Shown: positions 7,901 through 15,937 of the stretch, piece after piece
Layout: each line of letters opens with the position of its first letter
Position numbering within the stretch: position 1 is the first letter of the stretch
NCBI GenBank assembly: GCA_045649485.1
Contig: JAZRPZ010000106.1
Location: 1-35,149 of the forward strand
From: RUG11247 sp045649485
GTDB lineage: Bacteria > Bacillota > Clostridia > Christensenellales > Aristaeellaceae
Direction of reading: 5' to 3'
Length of the DNA stretch: 35,149 bases
The notes under the pieces: model-generated
Seen by the model: the letters and a program-made list of their open reading frames with translations, nothing else
Databases searched by the model: none
Told to the model about the DNA's origin: nothing
Made by a program: the position numbers and the translations under genes

Positions 7901-9040
7901 TTAGAGAGTTACGTTCTTTCCGATAACGATGGGGTACGCAGGACCGCCTATGAGCCTGCCGTGAGCACGCATGGTAACTGCCTTATCGAAGATAACGTGA
8001 TCCAGTTCAACGTTGTTCTCGATATAGCCATCCTGCATGATGATGGAGTTCTTGACGACAGTGTCACGTCCGATATGCACGCCGCGGAAGATTACGCAGT
8101 TCTCAACGGTGCCTTCGATAACGCAGCCGTCGGCGATGAGGGAATTCTTCACCTTGGCATTTGCACCGTAGATGGCGGGAACTTCGTCGCGTTCCTTGGT
8201 GTAGATGGGACGCTCGACATTGAACAGGGCGCTGCGGTAGTAGGAACCCAGAATATCCATGTTCAGATTGTAGAAGCCGCGGACAGTCTCAACACGGCGG
8301 TAATAGCCGGTGTATTCGAAGCCGCGTACATCCAGCATGCCGGTCTTGATCTGGGCGCGGAGCACATCGCCGTATATCTCGGTAAGACCGGAAGAATATG
8401 CCTGGTCTACCAGATGGATCAGCAGGGTGCGCTTTACTACGATAACGTCCATGGATATGTTCTCGTAGCTGGGGGCATTGGGGTTCACTTCGATATCGGT
8501 GACCTTGCCTGCCTCATCCACGTTCAGATATGCATGGTTGTAACCGGGATAGGTGGAAAGGAACTGATCATTGGCGGTTCCCTTGGAATACATGATGGTA
8601 ACGTCGGCGCCGGATTCTTCGTGCTTGCGGATCATGGGCTCGAAGTTTGCGGAATAAACAGCATTGCCGTTGGCGATTACCACCAGGTCCTGACGGGAGC
8701 GGCGCAGATAGTCGAAATTGGCACGCAGAGCTTCCAGCAGACCGGAATACTCGCCGCCCTTATCGCCGTTGATGAAGGGGGGCAGAATGAACAGACCGTT
8801 GTTGCGGGTGTGCAGGTCCCACTCCTTACCGGAGCCCAGATGATCCATCAGGGACTGATAGTTCTTCTGGGTGATAACGCCCACGTTCTTCACACCGGAG
8901 TTTACCATATTTGAAAGCAGGAAGTCAACTATACGGTAGCGACCCGCAACGGGCAGCGCAGCGACGGAACGCTGGCTGGTAAGCTCGCGCAGGGAAAGAT
9001 CGTCTTTCTCGGTATAGATTATACCCATTGCACCTTTCAT
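7901..9040 (-). CDS. glgD: Glucose-1-phosphate adenylyltransferase regulatory subunit GlgD
   Basis: A 379-residue paralogue of GlgC found in Firmicutes. It is known to pair with GlgC and modulate ADP-glucose synthesis, with little activity of its own. The sequence starts MKGAMGIIYTEKDDLSLREL, lacking the LAGGxGxRL nucleotide loop of GlgC, but keeps the following core (AGRYRIVDFLLSNMVNSGV, NNGLFILPPF). It ends in a left-handed beta-helix of hexapeptide-type repeats (NSLIADGCVIEGTVENCVIF, GRDTVVKNSIIMQDG). The ATG overlaps the glgC stop as ATGA (9037-9040), so the two subunits are translationally coupled. The loss of the nucleotide loop supports GlgD rather than a second GlgC. Confidence 0.95.
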   Translation of the reverse strand: MKGAMGIIYTEKDDLSLRELTSQRSVAALPVAGRYRIVDFLLSNMVNSGVKNVGVITQKNYQSLMDHLGSGKEWDLHTRNNGLFILPPFINGDKGGEYSGLLEALRANFDYLRRSRQDLVVIANGNAVYSANFEPMIRKHEESGADVTIMYSKGTANDQFLSTYPGYNHAYLNVDEAGKVTDIEVNPNAPSYENISMDVIVVKRTLLIHLVDQAYSSGLTEIYGDVLRAQIKTGMLDVRGFEYTGYYRRVETVRGFYNLNMDILGSYYRSALFNVERPIYTKERDEVPAIYGANAKVKNSLIADGCVIEGTVENCVIFRGVHIGRDTVVKNSIIMQDGYIENNVELDHVIFDKAVTMRAHGRLIGGPAYPIVIGKNVTL

Positions 9041-10248
9041 TTTGCGCTTACCTCCCTCTCTGCAATAATATCATTGTCGATCTGATCGCCGGGCACAACA
9101 GTGTAGCCTGCGGGCAGCACGGTATCCTTGCCTACCAGGGCGATGTCGCTCTTAGCTGCTTCGCCGGAACCGACAAGAGCGCCGGGACCGATATCGCAGT
9201 TTTCGGCGATCATGGCCTTTTTGACGATGGCGCCGCGGCGTACGATGGTGTTGGGCATTATTACGGAATCCTCAACGACCGCGCCTTCTTCGACGATAAC
9301 GCCTGCGAACAGAACGGAGTTCTTTACGCAGCCGTAGATCTCACAGCCTTCGGTAACGGAGGAAGTTTCCAGATTGCCCATGGGGCCTACGAAGTGAGGC
9401 GGCATAACAGGGCTGCGGGAATAGATGGGCCAGCGGGAATCGCGCAGGTTGAACTGCGGCGGATCGGAAAGCAGATCCATGTTTGCCTCCCACAGGCTGG
9501 CGATAGTACCTACATCCTTCCAGTAGGAATCAAATGCGTATGCACGCATCCTGAGACCGTCGTTCAGGATCTTGGGGATTATGTTCTTGCCGAAGTCGTT
9601 CTTGGAATTGGGATCCTTATCGTCTTCGGTCAGATACTTCTTCATTACGGGCCAGGAGAAAATGTACACGCCCATGGAGGCCAGATTGCTCTTGGGGTTC
9701 TTGGGCTTTTCTTCGAACTCGATAATGTTGTTTTCACCGTCAACATTCATGATGCCGAAGGAAGGCGCATCCTCCCACGGTACGGGACGCACGGCAATGG
9801 TAACATCTGCCTTGCCGTCGATATGCGCGTTCAGCATCTTGTTATAGTCCATCTTATATATATGGTCGCCGGAGAGGACGAGCACATAATCGGGATCATA
9901 CTGCTCAATAAAGCTCAGGTTCTGATAGATGGCGTTTGCGGTGCCCTTGTACCATTCGCCGCTGTTTGCGGTCATGTAGGGGGGCAGCACGAATACGCCG
10001 CCGTTCATAAGGTCCAGATCCCAGGGCTGACCGGCACCGATGTAGCTGTTCAGTTCGAGGGGCTGGTACTGGGTCAGAACGCCGACAACATCTATATCAG
10101 AATTGGAACAGTTGGAAAGGGGAAAATCGATGATCCTGTATTTGCCGCCGAAAGGAACAGCGGGCTTAGCCATCGCCTTGGTCAAAAGACCCAGACGGCT
10201 GCCCTGACCTCCCGCCAGCAGCATTGCAATGCACTTCTGTTTGCGCAT
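9037..10248 (-). CDS. glgC: Glucose-1-phosphate adenylyltransferase (ADP-glucose pyrophosphorylase)
   Basis: Makes ADP-glucose and pyrophosphate from ATP and glucose-1-phosphate, the committed step of bacterial glycogen synthesis. It is 403 residues, normal for the family. Visible motifs are AMLLAGGQGSRLGLLTKAMAKP (nucleotide binding), FGGKYRIIDFPLSNC, SGDHIYKMDY (catalytic/metal Asp), VEFEEKP-like IIEFEEKPKNPKS (glucose-1-phosphate site) and the C-terminal beta-helix (NSVLFAGVIVEEGAVVEDSV). GGGAGAG precedes the ATG. It is the first gene of the glycogen operon, 193 bp from the next upstream gene, with an AT-rich promoter region at 10260-10368. Confidence 0.97.
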   Translation of the reverse strand: MRKQKCIAMLLAGGQGSRLGLLTKAMAKPAVPFGGKYRIIDFPLSNCSNSDIDVVGVLTQYQPLELNSYIGAGQPWDLDLMNGGVFVLPPYMTANSGEWYKGTANAIYQNLSFIEQYDPDYVLVLSGDHIYKMDYNKMLNAHIDGKADVTIAVRPVPWEDAPSFGIMNVDGENNIIEFEEKPKNPKSNLASMGVYIFSWPVMKKYLTEDDKDPNSKNDFGKNIIPKILNDGLRMRAYAFDSYWKDVGTIASLWEANMDLLSDPPQFNLRDSRWPIYSRSPVMPPHFVGPMGNLETSSVTEGCEIYGCVKNSVLFAGVIVEEGAVVEDSVIMPNTIVRRGAIVKKAMIAENCDIGPGALVGSGEAAKSDIALVGKDTVLPAGYTVVPGDQIDNDIIAEREVSAK

Positions 10249-10321
10249 ACTCTCTCCCTGCCTTATTAATTAATCTTGCTCCGGCTGTTACCGCAACAGA
10301 TAAGTATAACCTGTATATAAC

Positions 10322-10350
10322 ATTATAATCCATCTATACAATAAAATCCA
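10322..10350 (-). promoter_or_regulatory. Possible promoter of the glgC operon
   Basis: On the minus strand a perfect TATAAT (10322-10327) stands 17 bp from a weak TGGATT -35 (10345-10350). The surrounding sequence has several other TATA-like strings, so the exact start is uncertain. The implied leader is about 70 nt. Confidence 0.35.
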
Positions 10351-10370
10351 GTACAAAATTAAGATTTTGC

Positions 10371-10413
10371 AAAAAGAATTGCCGAAAACCACTATAAAAT
10401 GCAGTTCCCGGCA
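10371..10413 (-). terminator. Terminator of the padR-DUF4097 pair
   Basis: Minus-strand 13-bp stem with several G-U pairs (10380-10392 with 10401-10413, 8-base loop), followed by ATTCTTTTT. It lies 29 bp past the stop at 10442 and upstream of the glgC promoter. Confidence 0.6.
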
Positions 10414-10441
10414 TCATTATACGCACACATAACGCTATTTA

Positions 10442-11491
10442 TTAATAATCATCAGCAAAATCTATAGATATCTTTCCGTTGCTTGTTCTGACATCAAGCT
10501 TTTTCGATCCCGCAGTTCCTGTCGGCAGATTGTTTTTACCGTTGGAAGTTTCACCTGTTATTGCATAGTCTTCCATTCTTCCCGGCAGACTTCCTGTTAT
10601 CGCACCGTTTGATGTGACAAGGCTGATATTCTGCGAAACAATATTCTGCACCTTCACATTGCCGTTTGAAGTGATCATTTTCACATATTCCGCAGCGGTC
10701 ACGTCAGTAGCATCTATCTTTCCGTTGCTTGTTTTGAATTCTGCCCTGCCGCAGTCGGCATATTCCACATATATCCTGCCATTGCTTGTATTGGCGCGCA
10801 GCATATCGGCCGCCGCACAGGCTATATCTATGGAAGCATTGCTCGTGCACAGATATATCTCCTTCATCTTTGCATCTATACCGATCTTCGCATTGTGAGT
10901 CTGCGCATCCAGTATGCCTTCCCAGCCCGTGGGCACTTCGATCACAAGAGGCTTTCGCCTGCCGCTGAATCGAAAGAAACCGAAAAATCCCTTGGCGCTC
11001 GGTACGAAATTCACCTGCAGCACGCCGCCAGCGGCAGTTATCTCATAATGACCTTCGGCATTGTCGCAGTAATTCACCGCCACCGTTCTGCCGTGCATTA
11101 TGTTCATACTGCAGTTCGCATCCCTTACAACTATCTTATTGATGACCCCACCGGAATATTCGCAGTATTTCTGCGTACCGTCTTCATATGTGAAAACCGC
11201 ATTCGTCACTTCGTGCGGTGCTTCCACGGAAGGCACGTCTGCGGGCACATCTTCGGGTGCATCTTCGGGCATTTTCTCCTGAATCTCACTCTTCTGCCTT
11301 TCGATGATATCATCTATGCTGTCTATGGCGGCTACGGCTTCCTCCTCGGTCATACCGTCCTCTACCTTGTCGGTGATTATCTCATCATAGAATTTGATCA
11401 TCTGCCTGAGCTCTTCGTATATATCACCGGGCTTATCGGTCAGCTTCTGGATCCTTACCGCAAGCTCCATCAGAAATTCATTCTTCGTCAT
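10442..11491 (-). CDS. DUF1700-like / DUF4097 beta-helix protein
   Basis: A 349-residue protein of unknown function. Residues 1-65 (MTKNEFLMELAVRIQKL ... EEEAVAAIDSIDDII) are the helical domain seen in DUF1700 proteins that follow padR genes. A linker rich in Pro/Val/Asp-Ala (about 70-95) leads to a C-terminal beta-helix of the DUF4097 type. Its repeated turn SNG/SNA recurs every 20-25 residues (SNASIDI, SNGRIYVEY, SNGKIDATD, SNGNVKVQN, SNGAITGSL, SNGKISIDF). No membrane segment is visible, unlike most DUF1700 proteins. I chose the start at 11491, overlapping the padR end by 14 bp; a start at 11521 is possible but has no better ribosome site. The pair suggests PadR-controlled envelope stress or adhesion, which is inference. 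Confidence 0.8.
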   Translation of the reverse strand: MTKNEFLMELAVRIQKLTDKPGDIYEELRQMIKFYDEIITDKVEDGMTEEEAVAAIDSIDDIIERQKSEIQEKMPEDAPEDVPADVPSVEAPHEVTNAVFTYEDGTQKYCEYSGGVINKIVVRDANCSMNIMHGRTVAVNYCDNAEGHYEITAAGGVLQVNFVPSAKGFFGFFRFSGRRKPLVIEVPTGWEGILDAQTHNAKIGIDAKMKEIYLCTSNASIDIACAAADMLRANTSNGRIYVEYADCGRAEFKTSNGKIDATDVTAAEYVKMITSNGNVKVQNIVSQNISLVTSNGAITGSLPGRMEDYAITGETSNGKNNLPTGTAGSKKLDVRTSNGKISIDFADDY

Positions 11492-11804
11492 CGTATCCCG
11501 CCGCCCCTTCAATAAACTCAAAGGCCTTCATCGCCTGCTGCCATTCTTCCCGGAATTCTCTGAGACGCTGCTTTCCCGCCTGCGTGATGGAATACATCCT
11601 GCGCAGCCTGCCGTCGTGCTCCACAGACCTGGCCTCGACCTGCCCCGCCTGTTCCTGACGCTTCAGTATATGATACAGTGCCGATTCGGAAAGGCTTATA
11701 TGCTGCGAAATATCTTTCTGTATGCGGTAGCCGTAGGATTCTCCCCTGCAAAGCTCTGCCAGCACACACATTTCCAGCAATCCTTTTTTCAGCTGAGCAT
11801 CCAT
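11478..11804 (-). CDS. PadR-family transcriptional regulator
   Basis: A 108-residue winged-helix repressor. The protein begins MDAQLKKGLLEMCVLAELC, the usual PadR start, then SYGYRIQKDI, the recognition helix LSESALYHILKRQEQAG, and the wing RLRRMYSITQAGKQRL. The GTG at 11828 and the ATG at 11813 are also in frame, but AAAGGGGG sits 10 bp before the ATG at 11804, which therefore fits best. It overlaps the DUF4097 gene by 14 bp, so both are coupled. A strong promoter with an overlapping dyad lies directly upstream, consistent with autorepression. Confidence 0.92.
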   Translation of the reverse strand: MDAQLKKGLLEMCVLAELCRGESYGYRIQKDISQHISLSESALYHILKRQEQAGQVEARSVEHDGRLRRMYSITQAGKQRLREFREEWQQAMKAFEFIEGAAGYDDEE

Positions 11805-11830
11805 AACATGCATGCCCCCTTTCGTCACAT

Positions 11831-11859
11831 ATTGTACATCGTATAGTATTGTATGTCAA
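11831..11859 (-). promoter_or_regulatory. Strong SigA promoter of padR with overlapping dyad
   Basis: On the minus strand a consensus TTGACA (11854-11859), a 17-bp spacer and TACAAT (11831-11836). Within it ACAT and ATGT half sites lie 13 bp apart, symmetrical in the style of PadR operators, so the repressor probably binds its own promoter. The promoter is directly seen; the operator is inferred. Confidence 0.75.
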
Positions 11860-11984
11860 CAAGCATATGCAACCCGTGGTAGAATTTTTGAAAATTTGAA
11901 CCCGCACACGAAATCTTACGTCAAAAATAGGACAATCATTTCATATTATTGACACGGCATATTGCACACACTTTCATAGATATG

Positions 11985-11993
11985 TGATATAAT
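11985..11993 (+). promoter_or_regulatory. Extended -10 promoter of the penicillin-binding protein gene
   Basis: TGA-TATAAT, an extended -10 element with a perfect hexamer, lies 32 bp before the start at 12025. No good -35 stands at 17 bp, as is common for extended -10 promoters. Confidence 0.5.
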
Positions 11994-12024
11994 ATATCTG
12001 AATAAATTGGAGGAATATTGTCCA

Positions 12025-14346
12025 ATGCGAAAAGGTACACGCAAGACAGGCCCGATATTGTTCGAGCCCCGTGAGCGGGATAAAAGCTTTATACTCAGTG
12101 TTATTATGACCACCGCAAAGATGCTGGTGCTGATAGTTCTTATGATAGGTATAGGAGGCGCCGGTATTGTAGCGGGTCTTGCCAAGGCGTGGATCGATAC
12201 TGCGCCGGCTCTGGATCTTGAACTGGTGCGCACTCAGAACCAGACAAGCTTTGTTTACGACCGTTACGGCAACCTCATCACCGAATACAAGGGCAGTGAA
12301 AACCGCGTATTCGTACCTATCGAGGAAGTGCCGGATATGCTCATCTGGGCCGTTGTCGCTACCGAAGACGCCCGTTTCTATGAGCACGAAGGCGTCGATA
12401 TCAAACGAATCGGCGGCGCTATCATCAACAACGTCTCCGGCGGACGTACTCAGGGTGCATCCACAATCACTGACCAGCTGGTCAAGCTGACCCTGCTTTC
12501 CGGTGACCAGACCTACAAGCGCAAGATGCAGGAAGCATATCTGGCGCTCGAACTGGAAAACCACATGACCAAGGACGAGATAATGGAGGAATACCTCAAT
12601 GTAATCTACCTTGGCGGTTCCAGCTACGGTGTAAAGATAGCTGCGCTTGACTACTTCGGCAAGGATCTTGACGATCTTACCATACGCGAATGCGCATGCC
12701 TTGCCCGTATAATTCGAAATCCCTGGCGCTATAATCCCCGCCGCTGCTACTATGTAAGCAACACCGTGGATGACCTTAATACCGGTGTAAACCACGTTCT
12801 GGGCCTTATGTATTCCGAAGGTTACATAACCTATGAGGAATATCAGTATGCGCTCAATGACGAGCTGGTAATACTGGAGCACAGCTCCGCCGCCTCCACA
12901 AGCATGTACGACAACGCCTATTATGTGGAATACGCCATATACGACGTAGTCACCAAGATGCTGCGCGTGGAAAACCTCGAAGACACCAGCGCAAACCGCC
13001 GCGCAATGGAAACCAGGCTGCGCAACGGCGGTTACAAGATTTACACCTCCCTTGATCCGGCAGTTCAAAGTGCCGTACAGGAAACTGTTACCAATTACGG
13101 AGGCTATCCCTCCATGCGCTACCGCACCGATACAGTGACCAGCGCTTCCCTCGGCGGAGGAGAGTATCTTGAAGTTATTCAGCCTCAGGCCGCGGCAGTG
13201 GTAATAGACTGGACCACAGGCGAGATAGTGGCAATGGTCGGCGGACGTTCCGAACCCATCCAGAAAAAGATGTTCAACCGCGCCTACCAGTCCACGATGC
13301 CCATCGGTTCATCCATCAAACCCCTTGCGGTATATGGCCCTGCGTTCGATCTTGGCTATTCCCCCGGTACCCCGGTTCTGAATATCCCCATTAACATCAA
13401 GCAATGGGACAGCGAATTGGGTTATCCGCAGAACTATTCCAAGACGTCCTACAGCGGTGTGGAAAGCATGCGCACCGCCATGAACAAATCCAACAACAAC
13501 TCCACCGCCCACGCGCTGTATGAATATGTAACGATAGAAAATTCCGTTGTATATCTTCTGAAGCTGGGCATAGATCCCGATCATATACTTGCCACCGGTT
13601 CCGGTCTGGCCCTGGGTTCTTCCGGCATAACCATGCTGGAACTGGCAGGTGCTTTCAGCGCCATTGCCAACATGGGCACTTACCTTGAACCCTATGCCTT
13701 CACTCAGGTGGTAAATCCCGATGGCAGCATCTATATAGATGTAACTCAGGTTCAGGATCGCCGACAGGTATTCAAGCAGTCCACCGCATGGCTGCTTATC
13801 GATGTACTGCAGGGCTGCGTGGCGCCCGGCGGAACCGGTACCCGCGCTATCTGGGGCGATGTTGCCGTAGCCGGCAAGACCGGTACCAACTCCAACAACA
13901 TCGGCGTAACCTTTGCAGGTTTCACCGGCTACTATGCCTGCGCTGTATGGATCGGTTCCGACTACTATAAGCCGCTGACTACCGATGCTACGGGTGGTTC
14001 CTATGCCGCTCCGTTCTGGGCCGCCGTCATGAAGACCGTACATGAGACCACAGGCTGCACATCCGACAAATCCCTGCTGCCCAAATCCGCGGTTTCCGTA
14101 GGACTGGTCCAGGCAGAAGCCTGCGGCGTATCCGGCATGAGGCCCACAAAGTATTGCTTCGAGGATGATAATTTCAAGGTTACCAACGATTATTACCTTT
14201 CCGGCACCGAGCCTGCTCAGGCCTGCAACATGCACCGCGATGGCGGCGCACTGTATGTGCCCGAAGGACATCCCCTGCGCAATGCAAAAGAAGAGGAGTA
14301 CGAAACCGTAATGCAGTACTTCCCCAACGCCACAACAAGAGACTGA
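12025..14346 (+). CDS. Class A penicillin-binding protein (PBP1A-type transglycosylase/transpeptidase)
   Basis: A bifunctional peptidoglycan synthase of 773 residues, anchored in the membrane by one helix (about 24-50). The glycosyltransferase domain (about 85-240) has ATEDARFYEHEGVD with the catalytic Glu at about 114, GASTITDQLVK where the usual QQ is DQ, and KRKMQEAYLALELE. The transpeptidase domain has the SxxK motif in PIGSSIKP (Ser about 429), SNN at 489 and KTGT at 618. The C terminus carries two short Cys-containing stretches (EACGVSGMRPTKYCFED, AQACNMHRD). A TTG at 12007 is in frame, but it overlaps the GGAGG site (12009-12013) that serves the ATG at 12025. A terminator follows at 14360, so it is monocistronic. 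Confidence 0.95.
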   Translation: MRKGTRKTGPILFEPRERDKSFILSVIMTTAKMLVLIVLMIGIGGAGIVAGLAKAWIDTAPALDLELVRTQNQTSFVYDRYGNLITEYKGSENRVFVPIEEVPDMLIWAVVATEDARFYEHEGVDIKRIGGAIINNVSGGRTQGASTITDQLVKLTLLSGDQTYKRKMQEAYLALELENHMTKDEIMEEYLNVIYLGGSSYGVKIAALDYFGKDLDDLTIRECACLARIIRNPWRYNPRRCYYVSNTVDDLNTGVNHVLGLMYSEGYITYEEYQYALNDELVILEHSSAASTSMYDNAYYVEYAIYDVVTKMLRVENLEDTSANRRAMETRLRNGGYKIYTSLDPAVQSAVQETVTNYGGYPSMRYRTDTVTSASLGGGEYLEVIQPQAAAVVIDWTTGEIVAMVGGRSEPIQKKMFNRAYQSTMPIGSSIKPLAVYGPAFDLGYSPGTPVLNIPINIKQWDSELGYPQNYSKTSYSGVESMRTAMNKSNNNSTAHALYEYVTIENSVVYLLKLGIDPDHILATGSGLALGSSGITMLELAGAFSAIANMGTYLEPYAFTQVVNPDGSIYIDVTQVQDRRQVFKQSTAWLLIDVLQGCVAPGGTGTRAIWGDVAVAGKTGTNSNNIGVTFAGFTGYYACAVWIGSDYYKPLTTDATGGSYAAPFWAAVMKTVHETTGCTSDKSLLPKSAVSVGLVQAEACGVSGMRPTKYCFEDDNFKVTNDYYLSGTEPAQACNMHRDGGALYVPEGHPLRNAKEEEYETVMQYFPNATTRD

Positions 14347-14359
14347 TCGGTTATTCTTC

Positions 14360-14393
14360 ATCTCCGGAAGCAGTGCTTCCGGAGATATTTTTA
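14360..14393 (+). terminator. Intrinsic terminator of the PBP gene
   Basis: An 11-bp stem ATCTCCGGAAG / CTTCCGGAGAT with a 5-base loop, then ATTTTTAT, 14 bp after the stop. Confidence 0.88.
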
Positions 14394-14465
14394 TACTCAT
14401 TTGTTACAGATGTATTTCAATATATTACTCGCACCCCGCATCTTTCTTACATATTTAGTTATTTG

Positions 14466-14494
14466 TTCCAAATTTTCTCTAAATGTCATATAAT
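14466..14494 (+). promoter_or_regulatory. Probable promoter of the CapA-like gene
   Basis: A perfect TATAAT (14489-14494) lies 17 bp from a weak TTCCAA -35 (14466-14471). The start codon follows 33 bp later, with a GGGGTG ribosome site. Confidence 0.45.
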
Positions 14495-14526
14495 ATATGC
14501 TGCTAAGAATGTCAATGGGGTGTAAT

Positions 14527-15888
14527 ATGAAAAACACAGCCAAGAAAAAAATGACACGTAAAGAGATGAGACGCAGACGCGAACGCAGACTGTATGTGCT
14601 TACTGCAGTCGTCGCCACATTCTGCGTATTTGCCATAATCGGTGTAGTAGTGCTTATGGACAAAAACGGTGCGCCTGTCGATTCCGGCAACTGGATAGTT
14701 GCGGATGCCGGCGTTGAGATCGCTCCTCCCGCGGCCCAGCAGGGCACGGTGACGATCACCGCAACAGCAGCGCCCGAACTGCCCGCCGTCGATAATGAGC
14801 CTGTCGCCGATAATGAAGAAGCTCAGTCTCATGAGTTCGATTTCGAGATCGCAGAAGCAACTGCAGAACCTGTCGAAGTAACCGAAGTGCTTCCCGCAGA
14901 AGAAGCCGAAATGCCTACCCTTGAAGCCGAATCCCAGCGCAAGTTGATCACCATCTCTGCTGCCGGCGATTTCACTCTCGGCGGCGATTACAACACCACC
15001 GCCCATGAGCGCTTTGATGGCTATGTAGACAAGTACGGTCACGACTACTTCCTGCAGAACGTGCGTCCCATTTTCGAAGCTGACGATCTGACCTTCGTCA
15101 ATCTGGAAGGTCCTCTCACCAACAGCAACGACAAGCGCAGCGGACGTACCTTCAACTTCAAGGGCGATCCCGAGTACGCAAAGATCCTCAACGGTTCCTC
15201 TGTCGAGATGGCCGGTCTGGCAAACAACCATGCTCTCGATTTCGGCAAGGGCGGCCTGCAGGAGACTGCCGATGTGCTCGAAGAAGCAGGCGTCGGCGTT
15301 TGCGGATACTCCACCGTATGGTATGGCGATGTTGAAGGCTTCCGCGTGGCATGCCTGAGCGTCACCGAATGGGATTACACCACTGCTGAACTGGCAGTTA
15401 TGGTCGGCGAAGCACGTGAACAGAGCGATCTGGTCATCGTAATGATCCACTGGGGTGAGGAAAAGGGTTATGACCCCACCAAATCTCAGGAGAAATACGG
15501 ACGCGCTCTGATCGATGCAGGTGCAGACCTTGTACTGGGTTCCCACCCCCATGTAGTAAGCGGCATCGAGCTGTACAACGGCAAATACATCGTTTACAGC
15601 CTCGGCAACTTCTGCTTCGGCGGCAATAAGAACCCCAGCGACAAGGACAGCATGATATTCCAGCAGACCTTTGAACTGCTGCCCGACGGCACTATCGCCG
15701 ATGCAGGCGTGAATATCATCCCTGTATGCATCTCCTCCACCGAGGGCACCAACGACTACTGCCCCATGCCCCTCACCGGCACCGAAGCAAACCGCATCAT
15801 CCGCAAGATCAGCATCTATTCCGATATCGATATGGAACAGGCTGTATGGTCCAAGGAAATGGAAGTTTACTTCGCAGAAAACGAATAA
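14527..15888 (+). CDS. CapA family protein, membrane-anchored (PGA_cap metallophosphoesterase-like)
   Basis: A 453-residue protein with a very basic N terminus (TRKEMRRRRERR), one membrane helix at about 22-44 and an acidic Ala/Glu/Pro-rich linker (about 80-136), so the C-terminal domain lies outside the cell. That domain (about 138-440) shows the CapA signature: SAAGDFTLGGD, FVNLEGPLT, MAGLANNHALDFG, MIHWGEEKGY, LGSHPHVVSG and YSLGNFCFGG. The His/Asp/Asn pattern is that of a calcineurin-like fold. Family members are linked to poly-gamma-glutamate capsule synthesis, but no capB, capC or pgs genes are nearby, so that role cannot be assumed; a wall or teichoic-type polymer role is equally possible. 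The start at 14527 is chosen by GGGGTG at 14517-14522. Monocistronic. Confidence 0.88.
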   Translation: MKNTAKKKMTRKEMRRRRERRLYVLTAVVATFCVFAIIGVVVLMDKNGAPVDSGNWIVADAGVEIAPPAAQQGTVTITATAAPELPAVDNEPVADNEEAQSHEFDFEIAEATAEPVEVTEVLPAEEAEMPTLEAESQRKLITISAAGDFTLGGDYNTTAHERFDGYVDKYGHDYFLQNVRPIFEADDLTFVNLEGPLTNSNDKRSGRTFNFKGDPEYAKILNGSSVEMAGLANNHALDFGKGGLQETADVLEEAGVGVCGYSTVWYGDVEGFRVACLSVTEWDYTTAELAVMVGEAREQSDLVIVMIHWGEEKGYDPTKSQEKYGRALIDAGADLVLGSHPHVVSGIELYNGKYIVYSLGNFCFGGNKNPSDKDSMIFQQTFELLPDGTIADAGVNIIPVCISSTEGTNDYCPMPLTGTEANRIIRKISIYSDIDMEQAVWSKEMEVYFAENE

Positions 15889-15891
15889 TAA

Positions 15892-15931
15892 AAAAATCAC
15901 CGGCGGATATAAAACATCCGCCGGTTTTTTT
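15892..15931. terminator. Bidirectional terminator between the CapA-like and GH2 genes
   Basis: A 10-bp stem ACCGGCGGAT / ATCCGCCGGT (15899-15908 with 15916-15925) has A7 on the left and T7 on the right, and so serves both converging genes. Confidence 0.9.
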
Positions 15932-15937
15932 ATGCAT

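Noticed and set aside
5989..7926. 645-residue plus-strand open frame opposite glgA
   Set aside because: It mirrors glgA and glgD codons, has low-complexity Cys/Leu/Gly content, no ribosome site and no family motif. Long antisense frames arise here from the C/G-ending codon bias of the true genes.
9028..10269. 413-residue plus-strand open frame opposite glgC
   Set aside because: It is a mirror of GlgC codons. The GlgC motifs on the minus strand are unambiguous.
12007..12024. TTG start adding six residues to the penicillin-binding protein
   Set aside because: The TTG overlaps the GGAGG that serves the ATG at 12025, so it cannot be the normal start.
14527..15888. Poly-gamma-glutamate capsule locus
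   Set aside because: Only a CapA-like protein is present; no capB, capC or pgs partners lie nearby, so capsule synthesis is not supported.
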